Positions 10,027 through 17,601 of a stretch of 64,000 nucleotides of DNA are shown piece by piece. This DNA is from Tenacibaculum singaporense. Its GTDB lineage: Bacteria; Bacteroidota; Bacteroidia; Flavobacteriales; Flavobacteriaceae. The stretch spans positions 372,001 to 436,000 of the forward strand of contig NZ_CP032548.1 of NCBI RefSeq assembly GCF_003867015.1, given 5' to 3'. Within the stretch, counting starts at the first letter, position 1. Every line of letters begins with the position of its first letter. A program made the translations under genes and the position numbers. The notes under the pieces were generated by a model, which was not told the DNA's origin, did no database searches, and saw only the letters and a program-made list of their open reading frames with translations.

Positions 10027-10789
10027 TGTTAGGTCGGTTAGTATCTTTCATATACAACTCGTCATTTATCAATTCATTGTATATTACATTATATGTTTGC
10101 TCTTTAAGTTTTTTCTTGTCTCCAATAGCCAGATTCTCTGTTTCAATAAACTTGCATTGTTTTACTCTCAGTGTTCCAGGGGCACCTTTAAAAAAATCCC
10201 AAGAAAACAAACGTTTTCCATCATAATACACTTGAGGGACGATTGGAATTTGATGTTCAATAGCTAAACTAAATGCTCCATTTTTAAAAGGAGCCAAAAC
10301 GATGTTTTCAGCAGGCACTAATCCTTCTGGAAAAATTGCAACACTTGTTCCATTTTTTAATCTTTTATGTGCTTCTTCATATACTTTTTTTCTACTTTCT
10401 AAATCGCTTCTATCAACTACAATAACCACTTTTTTGTAAAAAAAACCAAAAATTGGAAACTTTGCCAATTCTTTCTTTCCTACAAAAACTATTGGATTTT
10501 TACTCATCGCTATTAGAATCCATGGATCTATAAACGACGCATGGTTAGCACAAAACATGTAGCTTTTATTTCGATCTATTTCTTGTTCTTTTTCAACTTT
10601 TAATCGGAAACCCATACCATAAATTAAAAAATAAGCCCAAGCTCTAACAACTTTCCAAAAAACTGGGTAATATTTTTCATCTGACGTTAAAACCAACATA
10701 AAAGGCGCCATTATTAATATTGAAACTACAATTAATGTGTAGAACCAAATACGCCAAATAAAACGAATAGGAAAAAATAGATATTTCAA
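9998..10789 (-). CDS. 1-acyl-sn-glycerol-3-phosphate acyltransferase (PlsC family)
   Basis: The 263-residue protein has an N-terminal membrane segment, the catalytic NHxxxxD box (NHASFIDPW) about residue 85, and the FPEG substrate-binding motif about residue 155. It would transfer an acyl chain to lysophosphatidate or a similar lysolipid at the inner membrane. A second PlsC-type gene lies at 22259, so one of them may act on an ornithine- or glycine-type lysolipid as in other Bacteroidota; the sequence does not decide which. It is the first gene of a two-gene leftward unit with the hemolysin III homologue. Confidence 0.87.
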   Translation of the reverse strand: MKYLFFPIRFIWRIWFYTLIVVSILIMAPFMLVLTSDEKYYPVFWKVVRAWAYFLIYGMGFRLKVEKEQEIDRNKSYMFCANHASFIDPWILIAMSKNPIVFVGKKELAKFPIFGFFYKKVVIVVDRSDLESRKKVYEEAHKRLKNGTSVAIFPEGLVPAENIVLAPFKNGAFSLAIEHQIPIVPQVYYDGKRLFSWDFFKGAPGTLRVKQCKFIETENLAIGDKKKLKEQTYNVIYNELINDELYMKDTNRPNNEREFKSLL

Positions 10790-10888
10790 CTCTTTTAAAT
10801 TATAATCAACTAATTAACCTTATGCTTATTTTCTCAACAAAGTTGAGAGCATTAAGGTCTCCCCAATATGCGAATGTAGTAATTTCTT

Positions 10889-10917
10889 TTGTTTGATAAA
10901 TTTTAAGCTTATTTTTG
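10889..10917 (+). promoter_or_regulatory. Predicted Bacteroidota-type promoter of trpS
   Basis: TTG at 10889-10891 and TATTTTTG at 10910-10917 are separated by 18 bp, close to the Bacteroidota sigma-ABfr consensus (TTG, about 19-20 bp, TAnnTTTG). The trpS start lies 46 bp further on. Prediction only. Confidence 0.5.
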
Positions 10918-10962
10918 CTCACTTAAGCAAGCACTTATTTAAAAACATTTCAAAACAGACTT

Positions 10963-11931
10963 ATGTCAAGAATTTTAACAGGAGTACAAAGTACAGGGAC
11001 CCCGCATTTAGGGAATTTATTAGGAGCAATTTTACCTGCAATTGAAATGGCAAACGATTCTAAAAACGAATCGTTTATTTTCATTGCCGATATGCACTCT
11101 TTAACTCAAATTAAAGACGGAAACGAATTGCGAGAAAACACCTATAGTGTTGCGGCAACTTGGCTTGCTTGTGGTATTGATATTAACAAAACCGTATTTT
11201 ATCGTCAAAGTGACATTCCTGAAGTTACTGAATTAACTTGGTATTTAAGCTGCTTTTTTCCGTACCAACGTTTAACCTTAGCACACGGATTTAAAGATAA
11301 AGCTGATCGTTTGGCTGACGTAAACGCTGGATTATTTACCTATCCAATGTTAATGGCTGCGGATATTTTATTGTATGATGCTGAAATTGTTCCAGTAGGA
11401 AAAGATCAGTTACAACATTTAGAAATGACACGCGACGTTGCTAACAGGTTTAATAATATTGTAGGTGAAACCTTGGTTCCGCCTCAAGCAAAAATAAATG
11501 AAGACACCAAATTAGTTCCAGGTATTGATGGTGAAAAAATGAGTAAATCAAGGAATAACTTCATTAATATTTTCCTCCCAGACAAGAAGTTACGTAAGCA
11601 AATTATGGCTATTCAAACGGATAGTAAAGCGTTAGAAGATCCAAAAGATCCAGATAGTGACAATGTTTTTGCTATATATAAATTGTTAGCTTCTGAAGAA
11701 CAAATAGCTCAAATGCGTGCTAATTATGAAAATGGAGGGTATGGCTACGGACATGCAAAACAAGCTCTTTATGAATTAATTGTAGACAAATTTGATGATG
11801 TACGTGCTAAGTATAGTCACTATATGGAAAACCGTCATGAAATTGACGAAGCTTTAGCTGTAGGTGCAGAAAAAGCTCGTATAATAGCTAAAGATGTGCT
11901 ACAAAGAGTTCGAGGTAAAATAGGATATTAA
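10963..11931 (+). CDS. trpS: Tryptophanyl-tRNA synthetase
   Basis: The 322-residue class I aminoacyl-tRNA synthetase has the HIGH-equivalent TPHLGN (about residues 13-18) and the KMSKS loop (GEKMSKSRNN, about 190-200). Length matches bacterial TrpRS (320-340). It attaches tryptophan to tRNA-Trp in the cytoplasm. It stands alone, with its own predicted promoter. No T-box or trp attenuator is evident in the 170-bp leader. Confidence 0.97.
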   Translation: MSRILTGVQSTGTPHLGNLLGAILPAIEMANDSKNESFIFIADMHSLTQIKDGNELRENTYSVAATWLACGIDINKTVFYRQSDIPEVTELTWYLSCFFPYQRLTLAHGFKDKADRLADVNAGLFTYPMLMAADILLYDAEIVPVGKDQLQHLEMTRDVANRFNNIVGETLVPPQAKINEDTKLVPGIDGEKMSKSRNNFINIFLPDKKLRKQIMAIQTDSKALEDPKDPDSDNVFAIYKLLASEEQIAQMRANYENGGYGYGHAKQALYELIVDKFDDVRAKYSHYMENRHEIDEALAVGAEKARIIAKDVLQRVRGKIGY

Positions 11932-12071
11932 ATTATATACCCTTTAATGAATAAGTTATTTTATCCTTCAAAAATAAGGAATATGTCCCTATTAAAAATG
12001 GGAAATAGATAACCCTTGTTGGCTGTGTTTTTTGATAGTTTTACACTACTATTAACTCAAACTAACATATT

Positions 12072-12326
12072 ATGCCACATTATGCACAAGGAACGACAGG
12101 GTGGACAAAACTGAAAGGCTATCAGGCTTTATGGGATCCTAAAATTGATTTAGGTAAATTTTACTTTACAACATTTCAGGGAAAAAGACAGGAAACTCCA
12201 TATATGACAGCAGATAATTTCGCAAGAGTAATTGATATTCTAAGAAATGAAACTCCTGTCTACGGAAACGCAACTACTGGCTCTGTGACCACACAAGGAG
12301 AACTTGTTGGTGAAGAGGAGAGCTAG
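12072..12326 (+). CDS. Small protein of unknown function
   Basis: An 84-residue ORF with ATG start, codon usage like its neighbours, and a strong terminator 25 bp behind it, so it is probably real. I do not recognise a family. It has no signal peptide or membrane segment. The first half is aromatic and glycine-rich (YAQGTTGWTKLKGYQALW), and it ends in an acidic tail (VGEEES). A weak promoter-like pair, TTG near 12015 and TAGTTTTA about 17 bp later, precedes it. The independent promoter and terminator suggest a monocistronic, possibly well-expressed small protein. Confidence 0.6.
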   Translation: MPHYAQGTTGWTKLKGYQALWDPKIDLGKFYFTTFQGKRQETPYMTADNFARVIDILRNETPVYGNATTGSVTTQGELVGEEES

Positions 12327-12350
12327 GAGGTTTAAATACTATAATTAATT

Positions 12351-12381
12351 AAACCCAGAATAAATTTATTCTGGGTTTTTT
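12351..12381 (+). terminator. Rho-independent terminator
   Basis: A perfect inverted repeat (arms of 14 bp, AAACCCAGAATAAA and its complement) is followed by a T run. It ends the 84-residue ORF. Confidence 0.85.
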
Positions 12382-12407
12382 ACGCTTATTTTTCATAAAT
12401 TCACAAC

Positions 12408-12713
12408 ATGAAAAAAATATTAATTTTAGTGTTCTTAGGAATTGTTGCATGTAGTAATCCTAAAGAAAAAACACAAATAGTAGAGGCTTCGTGTGGTCAA
12501 TGTAAATTTGGTTTAGATAGCCAACAAGGGTGTGATTTAGCTGTAAAAATAGATGGGCAAGCCTATTTTATTGATGGTGCACACATAGATGATTATGGTG
12601 ATGCTCATGATAAAAATATCGGTTTTTGTAATGTAATTAGAAAGGCTGAAGTTACTGGAAAAATTGAAGACGGTAAATTTAAAGCTTCTTCTTTTAAAAT
12701 AGTTGAAGAATAA
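12408..12713 (+). CDS. Small cysteine-containing lipoprotein (DUF6370-like)
   Basis: The 101-residue protein starts with a lipoprotein signal (MKKILILVFLGIVAC; lipobox GIVAC with Cys15). The mature part has CGQCKFGL near residue 25 and a further CDLAV, then a conserved-looking segment (YFIDGAHIDDYGDAHD) and a late FCNVIRKAEVTG. This pattern resembles the small Flavobacteria family DUF6370; the assignment is from memory. The cysteine pairs suggest metal binding or a disulfide in the periplasm. It lies between two terminators and is its own unit. Confidence 0.68.
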   Translation: MKKILILVFLGIVACSNPKEKTQIVEASCGQCKFGLDSQQGCDLAVKIDGQAYFIDGAHIDDYGDAHDKNIGFCNVIRKAEVTGKIEDGKFKASSFKIVEE

Positions 12714-12733
12714 TTTTAAACAAAAAATAAAAA

Positions 12734-12764
12734 AATCCGAAGTAAGATTACTTCGGGTTTTTTT
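12734..12764 (+). terminator. Rho-independent terminator
   Basis: CCGAAGTAA and TTACTTCGG form the stem and a run of seven T follows. It ends the small lipoprotein gene. Confidence 0.8.
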
Positions 12765-12890
12765 GTTTTTACAACAGTTTCCTTTATTACCCTATCAAAA
12801 TTGCACTCCAACAGAATTAAGTTATTGATTTAGCTAAACTTTATAATAAAAATAGTATTTTTAAACTCATTAAAATTCTTTCGCGAGAAA

Positions 12891-12915
12891 ATAGACACAA
12901 ACCTTGAGTGTCTAT
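12891..12915 (+). promoter_or_regulatory. Hairpin upstream of the GG-leader peptide gene
   Basis: ATAGACAC and GTGTCTAT form an 8-bp stem with a 9-nt loop, 45 bp before the peptide start. No T run follows, so it is not a simple terminator; it could be an operator or a leader structure. Confidence 0.35.
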
Positions 12916-12959
12916 AAAATGTTCAGGGATTTAATCAAATTAATTAAATCGTTATTATT

Positions 12960-13148
12960 ATGAAAAAACAAATTTTAAATCTAGGAAAAAGATTAAACAG
13001 AAAAGACCAAGAAGAAATTAAAGGAGGAAGAATGTTTTATGACTGTGCAGATTTTTGTAGAACTGCTTGGCGTGAAGGTGATAGAGAATTTTACATACAA
13101 GATCAAATGGAAAAATATGGTTTAGATTGGTCTCACTGTGTTTGTTAG
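12960..13148 (+). CDS. GG-leader secreted peptide (bacteriocin/RiPP-like precursor)
   Basis: The 62-residue ORF has a basic leader (residues 1-23) with the ComC/bacteriocin-type pattern LGKRLNRKDQEEIKGG, ending in Gly22-Gly23. This is the usual cleavage site of C39-peptidase ABC transporters in Bacteroidota. The 39-residue core holds four cysteines (C29, C33, C60, C62) and many charged residues, which suggests two disulfides or a modified peptide. No transporter, immunity or modification gene is adjacent, so export would have to use a system elsewhere. A terminator follows directly. Target and role (toxin, signal or other) are unknown. Confidence 0.72.
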   Translation: MKKQILNLGKRLNRKDQEEIKGGRMFYDCADFCRTAWREGDREFYIQDQMEKYGLDWSHCVC

Positions 13149-13168
13149 TATCGAAATATTTTGATATA

Positions 13169-13207
13169 AAAAACGCCTGAAAAACATTTTTCAGGCGTTT
13201 TCATTTT
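13169..13207. terminator. Bidirectional rho-independent terminator
   Basis: The stem AAAACGCCTGAAAAA / TTTTTCAGGCGTTTT is flanked by T-rich sequence on the right and A-rich on the left. It separates the GG-leader peptide from the convergent aldo/keto reductase. Confidence 0.85.
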
Positions 13208-13221
13208 TATCTTTAACCCAA

Positions 13222-14262
13222 CTATGGAGCTGGATTCGGGATAGCTTTGTGCACCGCTTCTATCTCTTCTAAAATAGTATCAGACAATTCTATATTGATA
13301 GAATTGATATTCTCTTTTAACTGACTCATTTTCGTAGCTCCAATAATATTACTCGTTACAAATGGTAACTGATTAATATATGCTAAAGACAACTCTGTTA
13401 ATGTTAATCCGTGTTTATTAGCTATTTTTTGGTACTCTAAAACCGCTTTTTCTGAACCTTCATTTTTATATCTAGCTATAAACCTTGGAAATAATGTTCC
13501 TCTTGCGCCTTCAGGGGTTTTTCCATCAATATATTTTCCTGTTAATACTCCTTGTGCTAATGGAGAATAAGCTAACAAACCTATATTTTCTCTCATCGAA
13601 ACCTCAGACATCCCCACTTCATATCCTCTATGAATTAATGAGTACGAATTTTGAATCGTAACCATTCTTGGTAAATTATGTTGTTCTGACATTTGCAGAT
13701 ATTTCATCGTTCCCCAAGGTGTTTCATTAGACAAACCAACGTGTTTGATCTTCCCTTCTTTTACGAAGTCATTCAAGGTTTCTAAAATCTCTAAATGTTT
13801 TTCAGCTTCTTTCGCAGAAGTTTTATACGGATAATCACGTACTCCAAAACAGTTTACTCCACGATCTGGCCAATGCAATTGGTATAAATCAATGTAATCG
13901 GTTTGTAAGCGTTTTAAGCTACCTTCAATGGCTTCTGATATATTTTTTCTATTGAAACCACCTGTTCTAATATGAGCTGTGTAATCGCCTCCTCCAGCAA
14001 TTTTAGACGCTAACACTACTTTTTCTCTGTTTCTTGTTTTCTTAAACCAAGAACCAATAATTTTTTCTGTTGCTCCATATGTTTCTGGTGTTGCTGGTAC
14101 AGAATACAGTTCCGCAGTATCAAAAAAGTTTACTCCTTGTTCTAAAGCATAATCCATTTGCTCATGTCCTTCTGCTTCGGTATTTTGTCGTCCCCATGTC
14201 ATCGTCCCTAAACAAATTTTAGAAACTTTTACATCGGTATTTGGTAGTGTAGTGTATTTCAT
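13222..14262 (-). CDS. Aldo/keto reductase (Tas-like)
   Basis: The 346-residue NADP(H)-dependent oxidoreductase shows the AKR tetrad: Asp in FFDTAELY (about 48), Tyr four residues later, Lys in VVLASKIAGGG, and His in LYQLHWPDR. The N-terminus (MKYTTLPNTDVKVSKICLGTMTWG) and length fit the Tas subgroup. It reduces carbonyl substrates; the natural substrate cannot be read from the sequence. It lies 61 bp downstream of pgk on the same strand, the spacer being a short repeat that recurs at 32815. Confidence 0.9.
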   Translation of the reverse strand: MKYTTLPNTDVKVSKICLGTMTWGRQNTEAEGHEQMDYALEQGVNFFDTAELYSVPATPETYGATEKIIGSWFKKTRNREKVVLASKIAGGGDYTAHIRTGGFNRKNISEAIEGSLKRLQTDYIDLYQLHWPDRGVNCFGVRDYPYKTSAKEAEKHLEILETLNDFVKEGKIKHVGLSNETPWGTMKYLQMSEQHNLPRMVTIQNSYSLIHRGYEVGMSEVSMRENIGLLAYSPLAQGVLTGKYIDGKTPEGARGTLFPRFIARYKNEGSEKAVLEYQKIANKHGLTLTELSLAYINQLPFVTSNIIGATKMSQLKENINSINIELSDTILEEIEAVHKAIPNPAP

Positions 14263-14267
14263 CCTTT

Positions 14268-14325
14268 TTAATTTGAAAATTTGTTGATTTGAAAATTAGC
14301 TAATTAACTCATTTTCAAATTCACT
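14268..14325. repeat. Intergenic TTTGAAAAT repeat, copy 1
   Basis: Two direct TTTGAAAAT copies (about 14272 and 14289) and an inverted ATTTTCAAAT (about 14311) fill the pgk / aldo-keto reductase spacer. The same layout recurs at 32814-32880. It can fold as a weak AT hairpin. Confidence 0.5.
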
Positions 14326-15511
14326 AATTAAGAATTGCTTCAATTCCTGGTAAGGTACGCCCTTCTAGCATTTCTAACATTGCTCCTCCACCTGTAGACA
14401 CGTAACTTACTTTATCAGCAAATCCAAATTGTTTTACCGCAGCAACTGAATCTCCCCCTCCTACAAGCGAGAACGCTCCATTTTTAGTTGCCTCTTCAAT
14501 AGCATTTCCTAAACCAATGGTTCCTTGTGCAAACTTTTCCATTTCAAAAACTCCTAAAGGACCATTCCATAAAATTGTTTTAGACTTTGCAATAACTTCA
14601 GCAAATTTTTCAACGGTTTTAGGCCCGCAATCTAATCCCATCCATCCATCAGGAATTTCATTTGTGTCTACAACTTGCGTATTGGCATCATTTGAAAAAG
14701 CATCTGCAATAACTGCATCTACTGGTAAATGAATTTCTGTATTATTCTCTTTTGCTTTTGCTAAAATTTCTAATGCCAACTCTAATTTATCCTCTTCAAC
14801 TAATGAGTTTCCTATCTTACCTCCTAAAGCTTTGATAAACGTAAATGTCATACCTCCACCAACAATAATATGATCTACTTTTTCAATAATATTTTCAATC
14901 ACACCAATTTTAGACGACACTTTTGCGCCTCCTAAAATAGCGGTCACTGGTTTTTCTGAATTGTTTAATACCTTATCGATACTTTCTATTTCTGTTGCTA
15001 ACAAGTTTCCGAAACACTTATTTTCTGGAAAAAATTGTGCAATAATTGCAGTAGATGCGTGTGCTCTGTGTGCAGTACCAAAAGCGTCGTTTACATACAC
15101 ATCACCCCATTTAGCTAATTGCTCAGCAAAAGCAACATCTCCTGCTTTTTCTTCTGGATAAAAACGTAGGTTTTCAAGTAATAAAATCTCTCCGCTTTTT
15201 AAATTAGTTACGGCTTCTTCAACTGCTGAGCCAATACAATCATCAACAAACTTCACTTGTACGCCTAATACTTCTGTTACCTTGCTAACAATATGACGTA
15301 ACGAAAACTGATCTTCTTTACCTTTTGGACGCCCCAAATGCGACATTAATACACAGCTACCACCGTCTTCTAATATTTTAATAATAGTTGGTTTTGCTGC
15401 TTGAATTCTTGTATCATCTGTTACTACAAAAATATCATTTAAAGGCACATTAAAATCTACACGGATTAATGCTTTTTTATTTTCGAAATTGAAATCGTTC
15501 AATGTTTTCAT
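14324..15511 (-). CDS. pgk: Phosphoglycerate kinase
   Basis: The 395-residue enzyme carries the PGK signature ([13 protein letters not shown], about 13-25), the substrate loop [15 protein letters not shown], the [15 protein letters not shown] segment and the C-terminal nucleotide-binding GGGDSVAA. It catalyses ATP formation from 1,3-bisphosphoglycerate in glycolysis, or the reverse. Length is normal. Its likely transcript continues into the aldo/keto reductase 61 bp downstream. A CAAAAATA (minus-strand TATTTTTG) at 15553-15560 is the probable -7 element. Confidence 0.98.
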   Translation of the reverse strand: MKTLNDFNFENKKALIRVDFNVPLNDIFVVTDDTRIQAAKPTIIKILEDGGSCVLMSHLGRPKGKEDQFSLRHIVSKVTEVLGVQVKFVDDCIGSAVEEAVTNLKSGEILLLENLRFYPEEKAGDVAFAEQLAKWGDVYVNDAFGTAHRAHASTAIIAQFFPENKCFGNLLATEIESIDKVLNNSEKPVTAILGGAKVSSKIGVIENIIEKVDHIIVGGGMTFTFIKALGGKIGNSLVEEDKLELALEILAKAKENNTEIHLPVDAVIADAFSNDANTQVVDTNEIPDGWMGLDCGPKTVEKFAEVIAKSKTILWNGPLGVFEMEKFAQGTIGLGNAIEEATKNGAFSLVGGGDSVAAVKQFGFADKVSYVSTGGGAMLEMLEGRTLPGIEAILN

Positions 15512-15638
15512 TTTAAGTTGTATTCTATAGTTGTGTTCTTTATTTCAGCAAACAAAAATAATTATTTAAATCTGATTGGTTTCTATTCTTTTTGAGCTTT
15601 CAATCTTATATCTTTGTTAAACTTACACGCTGATTAAT

Positions 15639-16061
15639 ATGAACACATCATCTATAAAAATAACTTCAGAAAAACTCAACTTACAAGAGTGTTACGATTT
15701 TGTGGCAGATCCTTCTTGTGGTGGGATTGCTGTTTTTGTAGGTACAGTTAGAAATGCAACACGAAATAAGGAAGTAACTCAATTAGATTTTTCTACCTAC
15801 AAGCCCATGGCAATTAAGGAAATGCAAAAAATTGCAGATGCTGCTTTGGAAAAATTTGGGGTAAAAAAAATTGCCATTCATCACGCAGAAGGTTTGTTAA
15901 CTATTGGTGATATCCCTGTAATTATTACGGTTTCTTCTCCACACAGAAAAGCCGCTTTTGAAGCTTGTCAGTATGCCATTGACACCTTAAAAGAAACAGT
16001 ACCTATTTGGAAAAAAGAATTTTTTGAAGATGGAGAAGTTTGGGTGAATGCGCATCCTTAA
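15639..16061 (+). CDS. moaE: Molybdopterin synthase catalytic subunit MoaE
   Basis: The 140-residue protein has the MoaE hallmarks: FVGTVRNATRN (about 31-41), HHAEGLLTIGD, SSPHRKAAFEACQYAID and the catalytic lysine region PIWKKEFF near residue 120. It converts precursor Z to molybdopterin with thiocarboxylated MoaD (5075). It is separated from moaD by 10 kb of unrelated genes. A TATCTTTG -7-like element lies at 15609-15616, with a TTG closer than usual. Confidence 0.94.
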   Translation: MNTSSIKITSEKLNLQECYDFVADPSCGGIAVFVGTVRNATRNKEVTQLDFSTYKPMAIKEMQKIADAALEKFGVKKIAIHHAEGLLTIGDIPVIITVSSPHRKAAFEACQYAIDTLKETVPIWKKEFFEDGEVWVNAHP

Positions 16062-16120
16062 AAATACTATATTTGGTATTAAGTCATTTCTAACAATGTA
16101 AATGCAAAACAATCTTTATT

Positions 16121-16194
16121 GGGGCATTAGCTCAGTTGGCTAGAGCGTTTGACTGGCAGTCAAAAGGTCATCGGTTCGACTCCGATATGCTCCA
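16121..16194 (+). tRNA. tRNA-Ala (anticodon GGC)
   Basis: A 74-nt cloverleaf: acceptor arms GGGGCAT / ATGCTCC, D arm GCTC/GAGC, anticodon arm TTTGA-CTGGCAG-TCAAA (anticodon GGC), T arm ATCGG-TTCGACT-CCGAT, discriminator A. The acceptor contains a G3:U70 wobble pair, the main alanine identity element, which confirms the assignment. The 3' CCA is not encoded. A TATATTTG -7-like element lies at 16068-16075. Confidence 0.96.
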
Positions 16195-16212
16195 CTTTTT
16201 TATCTTTAAATT

Positions 16213-16746
16213 ATGATTGAGTTTACTACCGCAACCAACCCAACAGAATTACTTCAAATATTAGAGTTACAACAACAAAACTTGCCCGAAAATTTATCAG
16301 AAGCAGATAAAAAAGAACAGGGATTTGTTACGGTTCGTCATAATTTAGAATTGTTCCAAAAAATGAACGATGTACATCCACATATTATTGCAAAAAGTAA
16401 TGGACTTGTTGTTGGTTATGCTTTATCAATGTCTAAAGTTTTCAGAAATGACATCCCTATTCTCATTCCTATGTTTGATGAAATAGACACTACTTCAGAG
16501 GGAAGTAAACCTTATATTTTAATGGGGCAGGTTTGCATAGACAAACACTACCGAGGAAAGGGAATTTTTAGAGGTTTATATGCAAAAATGAAAGAAGAAT
16601 TCTCTGGAATATATAACTCTATTATCACAGAAATTGATGAGAAAAACACTCGATCTGTCAATGCACATAAAGCGATTGGTTTTAGAACTTTAAAAACCTA
16701 CACAAGTAACGACCAAGATTGGGAAATTGTTTATTTAGAGATTTAA
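16213..16746 (+). CDS. GNAT-family N-acetyltransferase
   Basis: The 177-residue protein has a GNAT fold with the acetyl-CoA-binding motif A in VCIDKHYRGKGIFRGLY (about 108-124; R/QxxGxG/A form RGKGIF) and a later NARSVNAHKAIGF-like segment (NTRSVNAHKAIGF). The substrate is unknown. It begins only 18 bp after the tRNA-Ala, which is unusual packing, and may be read through from the tRNA promoter. Confidence 0.85.
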   Translation: MIEFTTATNPTELLQILELQQQNLPENLSEADKKEQGFVTVRHNLELFQKMNDVHPHIIAKSNGLVVGYALSMSKVFRNDIPILIPMFDEIDTTSEGSKPYILMGQVCIDKHYRGKGIFRGLYAKMKEEFSGIYNSIITEIDEKNTRSVNAHKAIGFRTLKTYTSNDQDWEIVYLEI

Positions 16747-16782
16747 GTAGTAAACTTATAATATTAACTTTAGAAAAAAATT

Positions 16783-17601
16783 ATGGAAGGAGAAATTAAA
16801 AATGGATATTATTACCCAACTATCTCTGAATTAAGGGAAATAAATAAAGCATCATTTGATCATTTTTTAGCTACTTTAGAATTCGAGAACAATAAATTTG
16901 ACACTTCAATAGACAGTTTAATTTCTTCTAAAGAAAAAGACATAAAAACACTTAACGAAAAATTAAAAAAGTATCCTCAACAAGAGTTTAATCATCAAAA
17001 TTTTAATGCGAAAACTTTCAATTTCGAAAATGAATCATCTAGATTGGAAGTTGAAAGTGAAATTTGGTCTATTCAAGAAGAGCTAAAAGCATTAGCTGAA
17101 ATGAAAATTGTATATGCTTTTAAATTTATAGAACTTAATATTAAAAAGCTTATTTCTGATGCTTTTAGAATAAAAAACAAACGAGATTTTTTTAACTGGA
17201 AAACGGTTGAAACTTTTTTAAATAGTAAAAACATCAACCTAAAAAAGGTAAAAGGATATGAAGAAATATATCAATTAAAGCAACTAAATAACTCAATAAA
17301 ACATTCTAAAAAAGTAGAAGAAAAAACATTAAAACTGATTTTTAATAAAGAAGAATATGATAGAGTTCCTACGTGTCCTTTCTTTTCAGAAAAAATAATT
17401 ACCTACAAACATCTTTTAATTTTTTATACTAGAATTGAGCCTTTTATCAAAAAATTTCTTTCCGACTTATGTAATATGATTTATAAAGAATTATATATTT
17501 TCAGTAAAGATAAAATTGAAAATCTCGCTGAAGACTTGGTTTTAAGAATGGAAAAAGAAGATGCTCTTGAGTTAATTGACAAGATTAAAAAACATTATTA
17601 A
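16783..17601 (+). CDS. Uncharacterised helical protein with a weak HEPN-like motif
   Basis: A 272-residue, lysine- and glutamate-rich protein of unknown family. It is mostly helical: residues ~45-110 look like coiled coil, and the middle part (about 110-180) includes IKKLISDAFRIKNKRDFFNWK and LKQLNNSIKHSKK. The NNSIKH stretch is similar to the RNxxxH core of HEPN domains but with Asn in place of the key Arg, so RNase activity is doubtful. It follows the GNAT gene by 36 bp and converges on the AddB-like gene, the two stops sharing one TTAA. It may be an accessory gene inserted beside the tRNA. Confidence 0.55.
   Translation: MEGEIKNGYYYPTISELREINKASFDHFLATLEFENNKFDTSIDSLISSKEKDIKTLNEKLKKYPQQEFNHQNFNAKTFNFENESSRLEVESEIWSIQEELKALAEMKIVYAFKFIELNIKKLISDAFRIKNKRDFFNWKTVETFLNSKNINLKKVKGYEEIYQLKQLNNSIKHSKKVEEKTLKLIFNKEEYDRVPTCPFFSEKIITYKHLLIFYTRIEPFIKKFLSDLCNMIYKELYIFSKDKIENLAEDLVLRMEKEDALELIDKIKKHY

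Noticed and set aside
10790..10962. T-box or trp-responsive leader before trpS
   Set aside because: No T-box sequence, specifier stem or Trp-rich leader peptide is visible in the 170-bp region; T-boxes are not usual in this phylum.
16121..16194. tRNA-Gly from the GGC triplet, or tRNA as an att site of an integrated element
   Set aside because: The anticodon GGC reads Ala codons and G3:U70 confirms alanine. I found no copy of the tRNA 3' end further on and no integrase, so there is no support for an integrated element.
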